Source: Candidatus Treponema excrementipullorum | Lineage (GTDB): Bacteria > Spirochaetota > Spirochaetia > Treponematales > Treponemataceae | Assembly (NCBI GenBank): GCA_018883625.1 | Contig: JAHLFV010000067.1 | Location: forward strand, 1-13,425 | Reading direction: 5' to 3' | Length of the DNA stretch: 13,425 bases | Part shown: in pieces, positions 7,001 through 13,425 of the stretch | How the letters are laid out: every line of letters begins with the position of its first letter | How positions within the stretch are numbered: the stretch's first letter is position 1 | Notes under the pieces: model-generated | What the model saw: only the letters and a program-made list of their open reading frames with translations | Told to the model about the DNA's origin: nothing | The model's database searches: none | Made by a program: the position numbers and the translations under genes

Positions 7001-7636
7001 ATGAGTGATTATATAAGAACCAGTAGCGGAGTGAAGTTTTATCCTCTCAATCCCGATCCACAGGGCATTTTGATAGAAGATATTGCTCATGCCCTTTCAT
7101 TACTGTGCAGAGGAAACGGTCATGTAAAAGTCTTCTTTTCTGTGGGACAACACTGCATTCATTGTGCAAAAGAAGCAGAACAACGAGGCTATTCTACCCG
7201 ACTAATCTTGGCATGCCTGCTACACGATGCGTCCGAAGCATATCTCAGCGATATTACTCGGCCGGTAAAACAGTACTTACAAGACTACTGTCGCTATGAA
7301 GAACACCTTTTGGAAGTAATCTATAAAAAGTTTCTAGGTTCCCCCCTTTCGCAAGAAGAGCAGAAACTCGTAAAAATCATTGATGACGATATGTTGTATT
7401 ATGACTTACGGGATTTGCTTAACGAATTCGTTAACAAGTCCGGTAACGACTCTGTTGGCGAGCTCGTTAACAACTCTGTTAGCGGACAGGAACCAAGGAC
7501 AGCCCCGGTTATGTACAGTAGTTTTTCTTACAAAAAGCGACCCTTTAAAGAGGTGGAAGAAGAATATCTGAGCCTTTTCAGAAAATACAGCGACGCTTTG
7601 TTGCAGGAATCGGAGAAAATAAAAGGGATACTGTAA
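7001..7636 (+). CDS. HD-domain phosphohydrolase, YfbR-like
   Basis: This 211-residue soluble protein belongs to the YfbR-type HD family, whose characterised members are metal-dependent 5'-deoxynucleotidases. The family N-terminus is clear: TSSGVKFYPLNP (7-18) and EDIAHALSLLCRGNGH (26-41). The metal ligands are H51 in SVGQHC, H75-D76 in LLHDASEAY, and an Asp of IDDDM (127-131). Residues 141-164 are unusual: three imperfect 8-residue units (NEFVNKSG, NDSVGELV, NNSVSGQE) encoded by a 24-bp repeat, looking like an insert between the HD core and the C-terminal helix. AGGA lies 11 bases before ATG 7001, and purD ends 2 bases upstream, so translation is probably coupled. A place next to purD fits a role in nucleotide pool control, which is an inference. 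The substrate is not known. Confidence 0.88.
   Translation: MSDYIRTSSGVKFYPLNPDPQGILIEDIAHALSLLCRGNGHVKVFFSVGQHCIHCAKEAEQRGYSTRLILACLLHDASEAYLSDITRPVKQYLQDYCRYEEHLLEVIYKKFLGSPLSQEEQKLVKIIDDDMLYYDLRDLLNEFVNKSGNDSVGELVNNSVSGQEPRTAPVMYSSFSYKKRPFKEVEEEYLSLFRKYSDALLQESEKIKGIL
7421..7492. repeat. Triplicated 24-bp repeat with palindromes inside the HD gene
   Basis: Three imperfect in-frame units at 7421, 7445 and 7469. Units 2 and 3 share AAC(G/A)ACTCTGTT(G/A)GCG. The first unit lies within the perfect 16-bp palindrome TTAACGAATTCGTTAA (7419-7434). GTTAAC occurs twice (7430 and 7466) and CGAGCTCG is another palindrome. The length is a multiple of three, so the frame is kept. Confidence 0.8.
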
Positions 7637-7709
7637 ATTCTTTAGTTGCTGTCACCCCGATAACCTTGACAAAAACCGTGACTTAAAACTCCGCATCTTA
7701 AAAAACAAA

Positions 7710-7760
7710 GGGGCTGTCCCGGAAGTCTTAAAACTTCATAAAGGACAACCCCATTTTTTT
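7710..7760. terminator. Bidirectional intrinsic terminator between convergent genes
   Basis: The arms GGGGCTGTCC (7710-7719) and GGACAACCCC (7743-7752) pair with one mismatch on the + strand, which becomes a G-U pair on the - strand. A small inner hairpin, GAAGT/ACTTC, lies in the loop. Seven T follow on the + strand (7754-7760), and the - strand reads into TTTGTTTTTT. It ends both the purD-HD transcript and the LemA-TPM transcript. The T-run overlaps the stop codon of the second TPM gene. Confidence 0.88.
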
Positions 7761-8511
7761 ACCAAGAACCGGAAGCACCACCTCCGCCAAATCGGCCACC
7801 GCCACCGGAAAATCCGCCTCCGCCAAAACTGCTTCGGCCACTGTAAGAACTGCGACTTCTGCTGTATCCCGTACCGTAAGGAATATGCACATACCCTCCC
7901 CGTCGTCCCCGAGCAACAGCAAAAATAATGGTACTGATATAAAAAACAAAAAATGCAGACATGATAATGAGAGCCACCCAGCCAGAACCGTCGTCTTCCG
8001 ATGCTTCCAAATCAGAAGATATCAAAGCAGCATTCTCAGTGGCAATACCTACCATATTTGTTATCCCTTCTACAATGCCTGTTTCGTAGTCTCCGTCACG
8101 AAAATACGGAGTAATTATATTACGTATGATCAAACCGCATTTAGCGTCAGTTAGTAAATGTTCCAAACCGTAACCGGTTTCAATGCGTAAAGCTCTGTCA
8201 TCTACTGCAACCACCAACAGGGCACCGTTATCTTTACCGGCATGCCCCAGTTTCCATTCAGTAGCTGTCCGTATAGAAAAGTCTTCCAAAGAGTCTCCAT
8301 CCAAACTCGGAATCGTCAACACAGCTACCTGAACACCTGTTTGATTGTTCACATTGGTAAGATAGGTTTCCAAATCCTTTTTTGCCTGAGCACTTATGAC
8401 CCCTGCATCATCCCTAACAGGACCAATCCACTGAGGCACCTCCAATGCAAAAAGAGAAAATGAAAAAAAACATACAGCAAGGTACATGAAACTCTTTTTT
8501 ATTACAAACAT
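7759..8511 (-). CDS. Secreted/membrane TPM-domain protein with Gly-rich tail (YgcG-like)
   Basis: A 250-residue envelope protein. Residues 1-23 form a signal peptide (KK, a hydrophobic stretch, then LFA before LEVP). Residues 25-155 form a TPM domain (TLP18.3/Psb32/MOLO-1 family), recognised by VRDDAGVIS at the start, TGVQVAVLTIPS, the KDNGALLVVAVDDRALRIETGYGLE core, and YETGIVEGI at the end. A transmembrane helix follows at 178-200, then basic RGRRGG, a Ser/Tyr/Arg stretch and the glycine-rich tail GGGGFSGGGGRFGGGGASGSW (230-250), which is typical of this subfamily. The predicted topology is TPM domain outside the inner membrane and tail inside. ATG 8511 overlaps the end of the first TPM gene by 10 bases and has AGGAG 7 bases upstream. 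The molecular role is not established; some TPM proteins have phosphatase activity or bind metal ions. Confidence 0.9.
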   Translation of the reverse strand: MFVIKKSFMYLAVCFFSFSLFALEVPQWIGPVRDDAGVISAQAKKDLETYLTNVNNQTGVQVAVLTIPSLDGDSLEDFSIRTATEWKLGHAGKDNGALLVVAVDDRALRIETGYGLEHLLTDAKCGLIIRNIITPYFRDGDYETGIVEGITNMVGIATENAALISSDLEASEDDGSGWVALIIMSAFFVFYISTIIFAVARGRRGGYVHIPYGTGYSRSRSSYSGRSSFGGGGFSGGGGRFGGGGASGSW

Positions 8512-9212
8512 TCGTCATCTCCTAAGATAACCAAACCGTCAGGCAACTCATCGGGATTTTCAACTCCTTCTTCCAAGGGGAAATGTTCCTCCAAAAGTTC
8601 TCCGCACCGTTCAATGGCTCGGATGAAAGCTCCGGCTGCATCTTCCGTCCCTAAACCTTCCGCCAAATCCACTGCAATTAAGTTCCATAACTGATGAGGA
8701 ATTTTTTCATTTATCCCTGTATCTGCCAAAATCCGCACTTCCCGCTCCATGTACGACACAAAAATCAAAATACCGGAACGATTATTTGTAGCATAGACAC
8801 CGCTTTCTACAAAGTGTCGCAGTGCCCGATTATATACAGTTTTAGCCCGTACGTCCTTGGGAATAATCAAACGGTCAATAAAAGTAATATTCGCTACAAG
8901 AAAAAATATCCCAACCAGACCAAAACTTGTTATTCCAAAAAAAGCCGGTAGCTGCCACGCAGGAGCTCCCCAATACCACCTATCCAACATATCAGACAAA
9001 GAAGCGGAAAAAGGCAACATAAAAGCAAAAACAACCATTCCGATAAAAAGGCTGAATCCCAACTCATACACGGAGTACCGGGCACTTTCGGGAGTAACAG
9101 CCACTGCAATTTCTCCCGTCGTATTTTTCTCTGCCTTTTTTACCGCCTCTTGTATTTTTACAAAAGAAGCCTCTTCCAGATTTAATTTTTTCATCATGCT
9201 GTTTTTTCGCAT
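8502..9212 (-). CDS. Membrane protein with TPM domain split by a transmembrane hairpin
   Basis: A 236-residue protein without a signal peptide. Residues 13-47 (EEASFVKIQEAVKKAEKNTTGEI..) match the beginning of a TPM domain. Two hydrophobic helices follow (about 51-70 and 88-110), joined by a Trp-rich loop (DRWYWGAPAWQ). The rest of the TPM domain resumes at about 121-208, with RALRHFVESGVYATNNRSGILIF.., EREVRILADTGI and GAFIRAIERCGELL. The C-terminal 20 residues are acidic. With two helices the soluble halves lie on the same side of the membrane, so they could fold together. ATG 9212 has AAAGG 9 bases upstream, and that AAAGG overlaps the lemA stop codon. The gene lies 12 bp after lemA and overlaps the next TPM gene. 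The role is unknown; the context points to a LemA-TPM envelope complex. Confidence 0.86.
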   Translation of the reverse strand: MRKNSMMKKLNLEEASFVKIQEAVKKAEKNTTGEIAVAVTPESARYSVYELGFSLFIGMVVFAFMLPFSASLSDMLDRWYWGAPAWQLPAFFGITSFGLVGIFFLVANITFIDRLIIPKDVRAKTVYNRALRHFVESGVYATNNRSGILIFVSYMEREVRILADTGINEKIPHQLWNLIAVDLAEGLGTEDAAGAFIRAIERCGELLEEHFPLEEGVENPDELPDGLVILGDDECL

Positions 9213-9224
9213 AGACAGATACCT

Positions 9225-9836
9225 TTAATCAAAAGAAACTACCGGAGCACTTTGAGCTGCCACGTCAGCAGCAAATTTCTCTTTAACCCGGAAACCACTC
9301 ATGTTCGCAATGATATTGTTGGGAAAGCTTCGTATGTATGTATTATATGCCGTTACAGCTTCATTAAATCGTCCCCGTTCCACAGTGATACGATTTTCCG
9401 TACCTTCCAACTGATCTTGCAAGGCAAGAAAGTTTTGGTCAGCTTTTAACTCAGGATAATTTTCCGTAACAGCCAGCAATCGCTGCAATGCGCCACTTAA
9501 ACTGGCTTGAGCTGCCTGAAACTGCTCTAAAACTGCCGGATCTTCCAAATCCCGTGCGGATAGCTGAATAACACCACCGGCTTTAGAACGGGCCTCTGCA
9601 ATATCTGCATACACCTGAGACTCATGGGCAGCATAGCCCTTTACCGTTTCAACCAAATTAGGAATCAAATCGTATCGACGCTGATATACATTCTGTACTT
9701 GAGCCCAAGCTCCGGAAACAGATTCATCCAATGTAATCATTTTATTATAAGTATTGGAATAGTAAGAACATCCACCTATAAGAAAAACAACCAACACACC
9801 AATGATAATCAATGTTGTTTTTAATCCCTTTGACAT
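9225..9836 (-). CDS. lemA: LemA family protein, possible lipoprotein
   Basis: A 203-residue member of the LemA family, a membrane-anchored helical-bundle protein with most of its chain outside the inner membrane. The N-terminus has one hydrophobic segment (8-22), then YYSNTYNKMITLDESVSGAW and the family hallmark QRRYDLIPNLVETVKGYAAHE (53-73). Next come long helices and the typical ending, ENRITVERGRFNEAVTAYNTYIRSFP followed by GFRVKEKF. Unlike most family members, it has LIGGC ending at C23 directly after the hydrophobic segment, which fits the relaxed spirochaetal lipobox, so it may be lipidated. GGAGG lies 4 bases before ATG 9836. The gene is first in a tight lemA-TPM-TPM group, a common pairing. 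The exact function is not known. Confidence 0.93.
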   Translation of the reverse strand: MSKGLKTTLIIIGVLVVFLIGGCSYYSNTYNKMITLDESVSGAWAQVQNVYQRRYDLIPNLVETVKGYAAHESQVYADIAEARSKAGGVIQLSARDLEDPAVLEQFQAAQASLSGALQRLLAVTENYPELKADQNFLALQDQLEGTENRITVERGRFNEAVTAYNTYIRSFPNNIIANMSGFRVKEKFAADVAAQSAPVVSFD

Positions 9837-9869
9837 AAATCCTCCATAGGACAGTTGTTATAGTTATAA

Positions 9870-9897
9870 TATATATGTTTTATTCCCCGTCGGACAA
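9870..9897 (-). promoter_or_regulatory. Possible lemA promoter
   Basis: On the - strand, TTGTCC (9897-9892), 16 bases, then TATATA (9875-9870). The -35 box lies within the end of the AI-2E gene. Transcription would start near 9863, leaving a leader of about 27 bases with GGAGG before the lemA ATG. The region is AT-rich, so chance matches are likely. Confidence 0.35.
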
Positions 9898-10989
9898 GCT
9901 TTCCAAGGACTTTTCCTTTTTAATCGTAGTCGATACAAGCATATCCAAAACAGTAAAAAACAAAATAACAATCATAGGGCCCAGCAACAAGCCATTCATA
10001 CCGAACACCTGCAAACCACCCAATATGGAAAAAAAGATAACTAACGGATGAACATTTATTCTGTCTTTTAAAAAGAGCGGGCGCAAAAAGTTATCCAAAA
10101 AACTTACACAAAAACCGCATAGGATTAAAAAGAGAATACCGATAAATACGGATTTTGTAAGACACAAAACTATTCCGATAGGCACCCACACTATGGCAGC
10201 TCCCAACAAGGGAATAAAAGACGCTATCATCAAAACTACAGAAAACAACAAGGCTCCCTGAACTTTAAAAATAGACATAATGATAAAAGCAGCCAGTCCC
10301 TGATACAAGGCAACCAAAATATAACCGGAAAAAAGATTTCTGGTAATTTCCGAAAACTTTGTTCCCAAGGTTTTCATATAGTCGGGATCTATAGGTATAA
10401 TCTTACCGATTAACGAAGCCAAATAGGGACCGTCAAGAAAACAAAAGTAGAGGGCGAAAATCGTAAACAAAAGAGAAAGGATAAAAGCTCCTGTACCGCT
10501 TAAAATACTTTTACCCATAGAAAAAATACCGGAACTGTAATTCTGCACAAAATTAAGGATTTCCGCTTTCAAATTGATTTCATTCAAGTTAATAAAACTG
10601 AAATCTTCTATCAGACCATTGATAAAAATTCCTATTTCGGAACTATTGAAAAAATCAGGATTTTCAAGAAGAAAATTTTCAATCCCTGTTAAAAAAGATA
10701 AAAGCTGTTGCACCAGCATAAAACCTATTCCCACCAGAGGACCAATTATCAACAGAAAAATACCTACAGAAAAGGCAGCAGCCAAAAGATTCCGTTTCAG
10801 CTCAAAAAACCGTTTGGTTTTATCCATCTTTTTGAAAATTTTTCCGTGTAAAGGCTTAAACAATACATACAGCAATGCAGCCCATAAAATAACAGTAAAA
10901 AAAGGCTGTAACATAGCCATAAGCAAAAAGAAAAGCAATCCAAAAAGACCGTAAATAAAAATTGTCTGAAGGGTTTTGATATTATCCAT
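9880..10989 (-). CDS. AI-2E/PerM (UPF0118) family membrane protein
   Basis: From ATG 10989 this is a 369-residue polytopic protein of about seven to eight helices, the usual size for the AI-2E family. The layout is an N-terminal pair of helices (FIYGLFGLLFFLLMAML.., LWAALLYVLFKPLHG), a long extracytoplasmic region rich in Asn, Phe and Ile (about 110-165), then a C-terminal core. The signature FLDNFLRPLFLKDR...HPLVIFFSILGGLQVFG...GLLLGP lies at about 295-335. Family members have been linked to AI-2 export or to Na+/H+ antiport, so substrate calls are unsafe. The frame extends to ATG 11046 (388 residues), with another ATG at 11004. None of these starts has a good Shine-Dalgarno; I prefer 10989 because the family begins just before the first helix. 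It is upstream of lemA (43 bp) and divergent from the acyltransferase gene. Confidence 0.88.
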   Translation of the reverse strand: MDNIKTLQTIFIYGLFGLLFFLLMAMLQPFFTVILWAALLYVLFKPLHGKIFKKMDKTKRFFELKRNLLAAAFSVGIFLLIIGPLVGIGFMLVQQLLSFLTGIENFLLENPDFFNSSEIGIFINGLIEDFSFINLNEINLKAEILNFVQNYSSGIFSMGKSILSGTGAFILSLLFTIFALYFCFLDGPYLASLIGKIIPIDPDYMKTLGTKFSEITRNLFSGYILVALYQGLAAFIIMSIFKVQGALLFSVVLMIASFIPLLGAAIVWVPIGIVLCLTKSVFIGILFLILCGFCVSFLDNFLRPLFLKDRINVHPLVIFFSILGGLQVFGMNGLLLGPMIVILFFTVLDMLVSTTIKKEKSLESLSDGE

Positions 10990-11001
10990 AAAAAAAATAT
11001 A

Positions 11002-11060
11002 CATGAATAATGTACCGCTAGCAAGATTCACACCTGCTTTTAACATGATTTTAATGTACC
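11002..11060. repeat. Imperfect direct repeat in the AI-2E/acyltransferase divergent region
   Basis: CATGAATAATGTACC (11002-11016) and CATGATTTTAATGTACC (11044-11060) are related copies 42 bp apart. Read on the - strand, each is GGTACATTA.. running into an in-frame ATG of the AI-2E gene. This suggests a small local duplication that doubled the start region. The remainder of the 10990-11147 stretch holds the + strand promoter and little else. Confidence 0.45.
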
Positions 11061-11090
11061 CATCAAACTCACGGGAATTAGCAGAAATCC

Positions 11091-11119
11091 TTGACAGTTC
11101 AAAGAAATCAAGGTACCCT
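11091..11119 (+). promoter_or_regulatory. Likely promoter of the acyltransferase gene
   Basis: A perfect TTGACA (11091-11096), 17 bases, then TACCCT (11114-11119), a weak -10 that keeps the important first, second and last bases. The leader would be about 22 bases, with GGAGG (11139-11143) 4 bases before ATG 11148. Confidence 0.55.
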
Positions 11120-11147
11120 TTAAATAAAGAAATCTTTTGGAGGATGT

Positions 11148-12071
11148 ATGTCAGGAATTCCTTTGGCAGAAAAATACGGACATTATTTCAGTTCTTTATC
11201 AAAATTAACAAAAGCAGCCAGCGTCATTGACGAAACAAATGTATATCAAGAAGAAAACCCCGCCACACGAAAAATCATGAACGCCATGATTGCAGAAAAT
11301 CTGTTGCCGGGTTCATCTTTAAAAAACCGGGAACACTTTATGGAGTTTCTGCGTCTTGTAAAAGAGGGCAAACGGGGACTCATCCTTATGGAACACTACA
11401 GCAACACCGATTTACCGGCTTTTTGTGCTTTACTGGAACAGGATTCCCCGGAAGGAAAAGATTTGGCACAACGAATCGTTGCCATAGCGGGAATGAAACT
11501 TAACGAAGAAAATCCCATGGTAAAGGCGTGGGCAGAAGGATTTTCCCGCATTGTTGTCTACCCCAGCAGAAGCTTGAAATCTCATATAGATTCTCAAGAG
11601 TACGAAGAAGAAAAAGCCAGAAGTCGCAAAATCAATATGGCTTCCATGCGAGCCATGGATCAGGCAAAAAAACAAGGAAAAGTCATACTGGTGTTCCCCA
11701 GCGGAACCCGGTACAGACCCGGTGTGGAAGAAACAAAACGGGGATTACGGGAGATTGACTCTTATCTGAGACTTTTTGATATTATGATTCTTGTTTCCAT
11801 TAACGGTAACTGTCTCAAACTGAATCCCAACAGTCCCAACGATATGCTATCCGACTTGGTAGATCCCGATGTTGTATTGATGACCGCCAGTCCCGTTATA
11901 GAGTGCAAACCTTTCCGCAAAGAAATCATTGCTTCTTTGGGAGAAAATCCCGAAGACAGAGGCATTGACCCCAAACAAAAAACCGTAGATGCCGTTATGG
12001 AGATTTTGGACAAGCAACATACAGAAATGGAGCCTGTCCAGCAGGAATTATACAAAAAAGTTAAAGCCTAA
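11148..12071 (+). CDS. Glycerolipid acyltransferase (PlsC/GPAT superfamily)
   Basis: This 307-residue protein should transfer fatty acyl groups to glycerol-3-phosphate or lysophosphatidate in membrane lipid synthesis. The catalytic block I HxxxxD motif is present as MEHYSNTDLP (H83, D88), and the substrate-binding block is VFPSGTRYRPG (182-192). FPSGTR in place of PlsC's FPEGTR, and the N-terminal helical region (about 1-75) before the catalytic motif, resemble the soluble plastid-type glycerol-3-phosphate acyltransferases more than short PlsC proteins. No clear membrane helix is visible. GGAGG is 4 bases before ATG 11148; another ATG, at 11144, is out of frame. The 3' end overlaps the end of hisD on the other strand by 11 bp. 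Acyltransferase identity is firm; the choice between sn-1 and sn-2 specificity is not. Confidence 0.88.
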   Translation: MSGIPLAEKYGHYFSSLSKLTKAASVIDETNVYQEENPATRKIMNAMIAENLLPGSSLKNREHFMEFLRLVKEGKRGLILMEHYSNTDLPAFCALLEQDSPEGKDLAQRIVAIAGMKLNEENPMVKAWAEGFSRIVVYPSRSLKSHIDSQEYEEEKARSRKINMASMRAMDQAKKQGKVILVFPSGTRYRPGVEETKRGLREIDSYLRLFDIMILVSINGNCLKLNPNSPNDMLSDLVDPDVVLMTASPVIECKPFRKEIIASLGENPEDRGIDPKQKTVDAVMEILDKQHTEMEPVQQELYKKVKA

Positions 12072-13392
12072 CCTGGGCGGCACGGGCATGACCAATCAGT
12101 CCTTCGGCTTCTCCCAAAACAGAAGCACTGAGGGCTGATTTTTTTTGTCCCGCAGAACCTTCTTCCGTACGCAGGGTAGTAACGGTTTTCAAAAAGTTTC
12201 TCACAGACAAACCGCCGGTAAATCGGGCAGAGGTAGAAGTCGGCAACGTATGATTCAAACCGGCAGCATAGTCTCCCAAAACTTCCGCAGAACCGTGACC
12301 GATAAACAGAGAACCGTAATTGTGTACTGCCTCCCGTAAAGCATCTAACGTTGCACCGGCTTCCAAAGCCAATTCTAAGTGTTCCGGTGCTTTTTTATTG
12401 GCAAGGTTAGCCGCTTCATCCAAGTCCTTGGTAATAATAATATATCCGTTTTTTTTCAGACTGACGGCAGCAACTTCTTTTGTAGGAAGTACCTCCAGCT
12501 GTTTTTCCAATTCTTTTTCCACGGCACAAGCCAGTTCCCCACTGTCTGTAGCCAAAATCGCCTGAGCATCCGGGTCGTGCTCGCTTTGAGCTAACATATC
12601 CGCAGCCACCCAAGCAGGATGAGCAGTTTTATCCGCAATAATAAATACTTCCGTGGGACCGGCTACCATGTCAATACCTACCGTACCGTACACCAACCGT
12701 TTGGCCTCTGCCACATACTTGTTTCCCGGACCGACAATTACGTCGCACCGAGGAATTGTTTCCGTACCGTACGCCATGGCACCGATAGCCTGAGCACCGC
12801 CGCAAGCAAAAATCTTTGAAATACCGCAAATATACGCAGTAGCCAAAATCCCTTTGTCGGCAAAGGGTTTCCCCTCCAGGGAAGGATGTTTTCTGGGCGG
12901 CGTACAGAGAATAACTTCTTTACACCCGGCGGCTACCGCAGGAGCAGCCGTCATAATCACCGTGGAAAGTAATGGGAAACGACCGGCAGGAACATACAAA
13001 CCGGCTCTGTCTACGGCAATAGTTTTCTGCCCCGTAAAAAGTCCCGGTTCCAGTTCCGTTTCAAAGTCTTCAAAGGATTTCCGCTGCCGCCGGGCAAAAC
13101 GCAATGCCAAATCCCAGGAATAAGCAAGAGCCTCGTAGAGTGCAGGATTATCCTTTTTCAGAGCTTCTCCCTGAAGGCGAATATCTTCACCATCGACGCA
13201 AAAACCTGTAAGAGGGCATTTGTCAAAAGTAGCAGCGTACTCCCGCAAGACTTCATCTCCCTTTTCTCTGACTTGAGACAAAATACCGGTAACAATTTCC
13301 CCGGTGTCATCAGAAAAAAAACGGGGAGAAAAAAAATCTTTTTTTATATCTTTTGATTCTACAACAGAGAGAACCTTTGTATCTTTTTCCAC
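12061..13392 (-). CDS. hisD: Histidinol dehydrogenase
   Basis: The 443-residue protein is full length for the zinc enzyme that catalyses the last two steps of histidine synthesis (L-histidinol to L-histidine, two NAD+ reduced). The conserved blocks are in order: RAGLYVPAG (129-137), GGAQAIGAMAYGTE (198-211), VGPGNKYVAEAKR (220-232), IDMVAGPTEV (240-249), AQSEHDP (268-274), APEHLEL (335-341), GDYAAGLNHTLPT (373-385) and GLIGHA (431-436). By alignment to E. coli HisD, Q269, H272, D374 and H435 are the zinc ligands, and E337 and H338 the catalytic pair. All are intact, so the enzyme should be active. The start is GTG (13392-13390), with AGGAAGG 5 bases upstream. No other his gene is in the window, but an operon to the right of the edge cannot be excluded. 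Confidence 0.96.
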   Translation of the reverse strand: MEKDTKVLSVVESKDIKKDFFSPRFFSDDTGEIVTGILSQVREKGDEVLREYAATFDKCPLTGFCVDGEDIRLQGEALKKDNPALYEALAYSWDLALRFARRQRKSFEDFETELEPGLFTGQKTIAVDRAGLYVPAGRFPLLSTVIMTAAPAVAAGCKEVILCTPPRKHPSLEGKPFADKGILATAYICGISKIFACGGAQAIGAMAYGTETIPRCDVIVGPGNKYVAEAKRLVYGTVGIDMVAGPTEVFIIADKTAHPAWVAADMLAQSEHDPDAQAILATDSGELACAVEKELEKQLEVLPTKEVAAVSLKKNGYIIITKDLDEAANLANKKAPEHLELALEAGATLDALREAVHNYGSLFIGHGSAEVLGDYAAGLNHTLPTSTSARFTGGLSVRNFLKTVTTLRTEEGSAGQKKSALSASVLGEAEGLIGHARAAQVRL

Positions 13393-13397
13393 GGAAA

Positions 13398-13404
13398 CCT
13401 TCCT
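13398..13404 (-). promoter_or_regulatory. Ribosome binding site that supports the GTG start of hisD
   Basis: AGGAAGG on the - strand is 5 bases from the GTG at 13392. No ATG start is available near the N-terminus, so this site decides the start. Confidence 0.8.
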
Positions 13405-13425
13405 ATTAACTGCATAGATTTACTT

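Noticed and set aside
7666..7671. TTGACA as a promoter in the convergent intergenic region
   Set aside because: No -10 box lies at 16-18 bases, and the next thing downstream is the terminator.
7710..7752. Transposon end based on GGGGCTGTCC...GGACAACCCC
   Set aside because: The inverted arms enclose only 23 bp and are followed by T-runs on both strands, which is explained by a bidirectional terminator.

Overview
This window holds eleven protein genes at roughly 45% GC, almost all of it coding. The gene set (a PyrK-PyrD fusion, a DUF711/UPF0210 protein, a LemA-TPM-TPM operon, a plastid-GPAT-like acyltransferase) and the style of the proteins best fit a host-associated spirochaete, probably Treponema. 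That assignment is an inference from family resemblance, made with moderate confidence; nothing here is a taxonomic marker. There are no rRNA or tRNA genes, phage genes, insertion sequences or CRISPR arrays that I can see.

Left part, + strand (1-7760). The window opens inside a 40-bp tandem repeat array (at least 4.4 copies) that ends at the Shine-Dalgarno of a single-chain dihydroorotate dehydrogenase B (PyrK fused to PyrD; pyrimidine synthesis). A ZIP metal transporter follows 37 bp later. After a perfect dyad and a good sigma-70-like promoter come a UPF0210/DUF711 protein and a MATE-type exporter, which look like an operon. A second strong promoter then drives purD (purine synthesis). Its -10 box lies so close to the ATG that the mRNA should be leaderless. 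purD is followed 2 bp later by an HD-domain phosphohydrolase of the YfbR-like type, which carries an inserted, palindrome-rich 24-bp triplicate. A bidirectional terminator closes this half.

Middle part, - strand (11046-7759). An AI-2E/PerM-family membrane protein, LemA, and two different TPM-domain membrane proteins are packed as one unit (gaps of 43 bp and 12 bp, then a 10-bp overlap). They end at the same bidirectional terminator. LemA and TPM proteins occur together in many bacteria and are thought to act at the cell envelope, but their biochemistry is poorly known.

Right part (11091-13425). A + strand acyltransferase (glycerophospholipid synthesis) has its own promoter, divergent from the AI-2E gene. 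It converges on histidinol dehydrogenase (hisD, - strand), and the two genes overlap by 11 bp at their 3' ends. hisD starts with GTG just inside the right edge.

No unknown multi-gene system is evident. The most unusual signals are the 40-bp array abutting pyrKD, the apparently leaderless purD promoter with a palindrome in its spacer, the triplicated insert in the HD gene, and the LemA-TPM-TPM cassette in which one TPM domain is split by a membrane hairpin.
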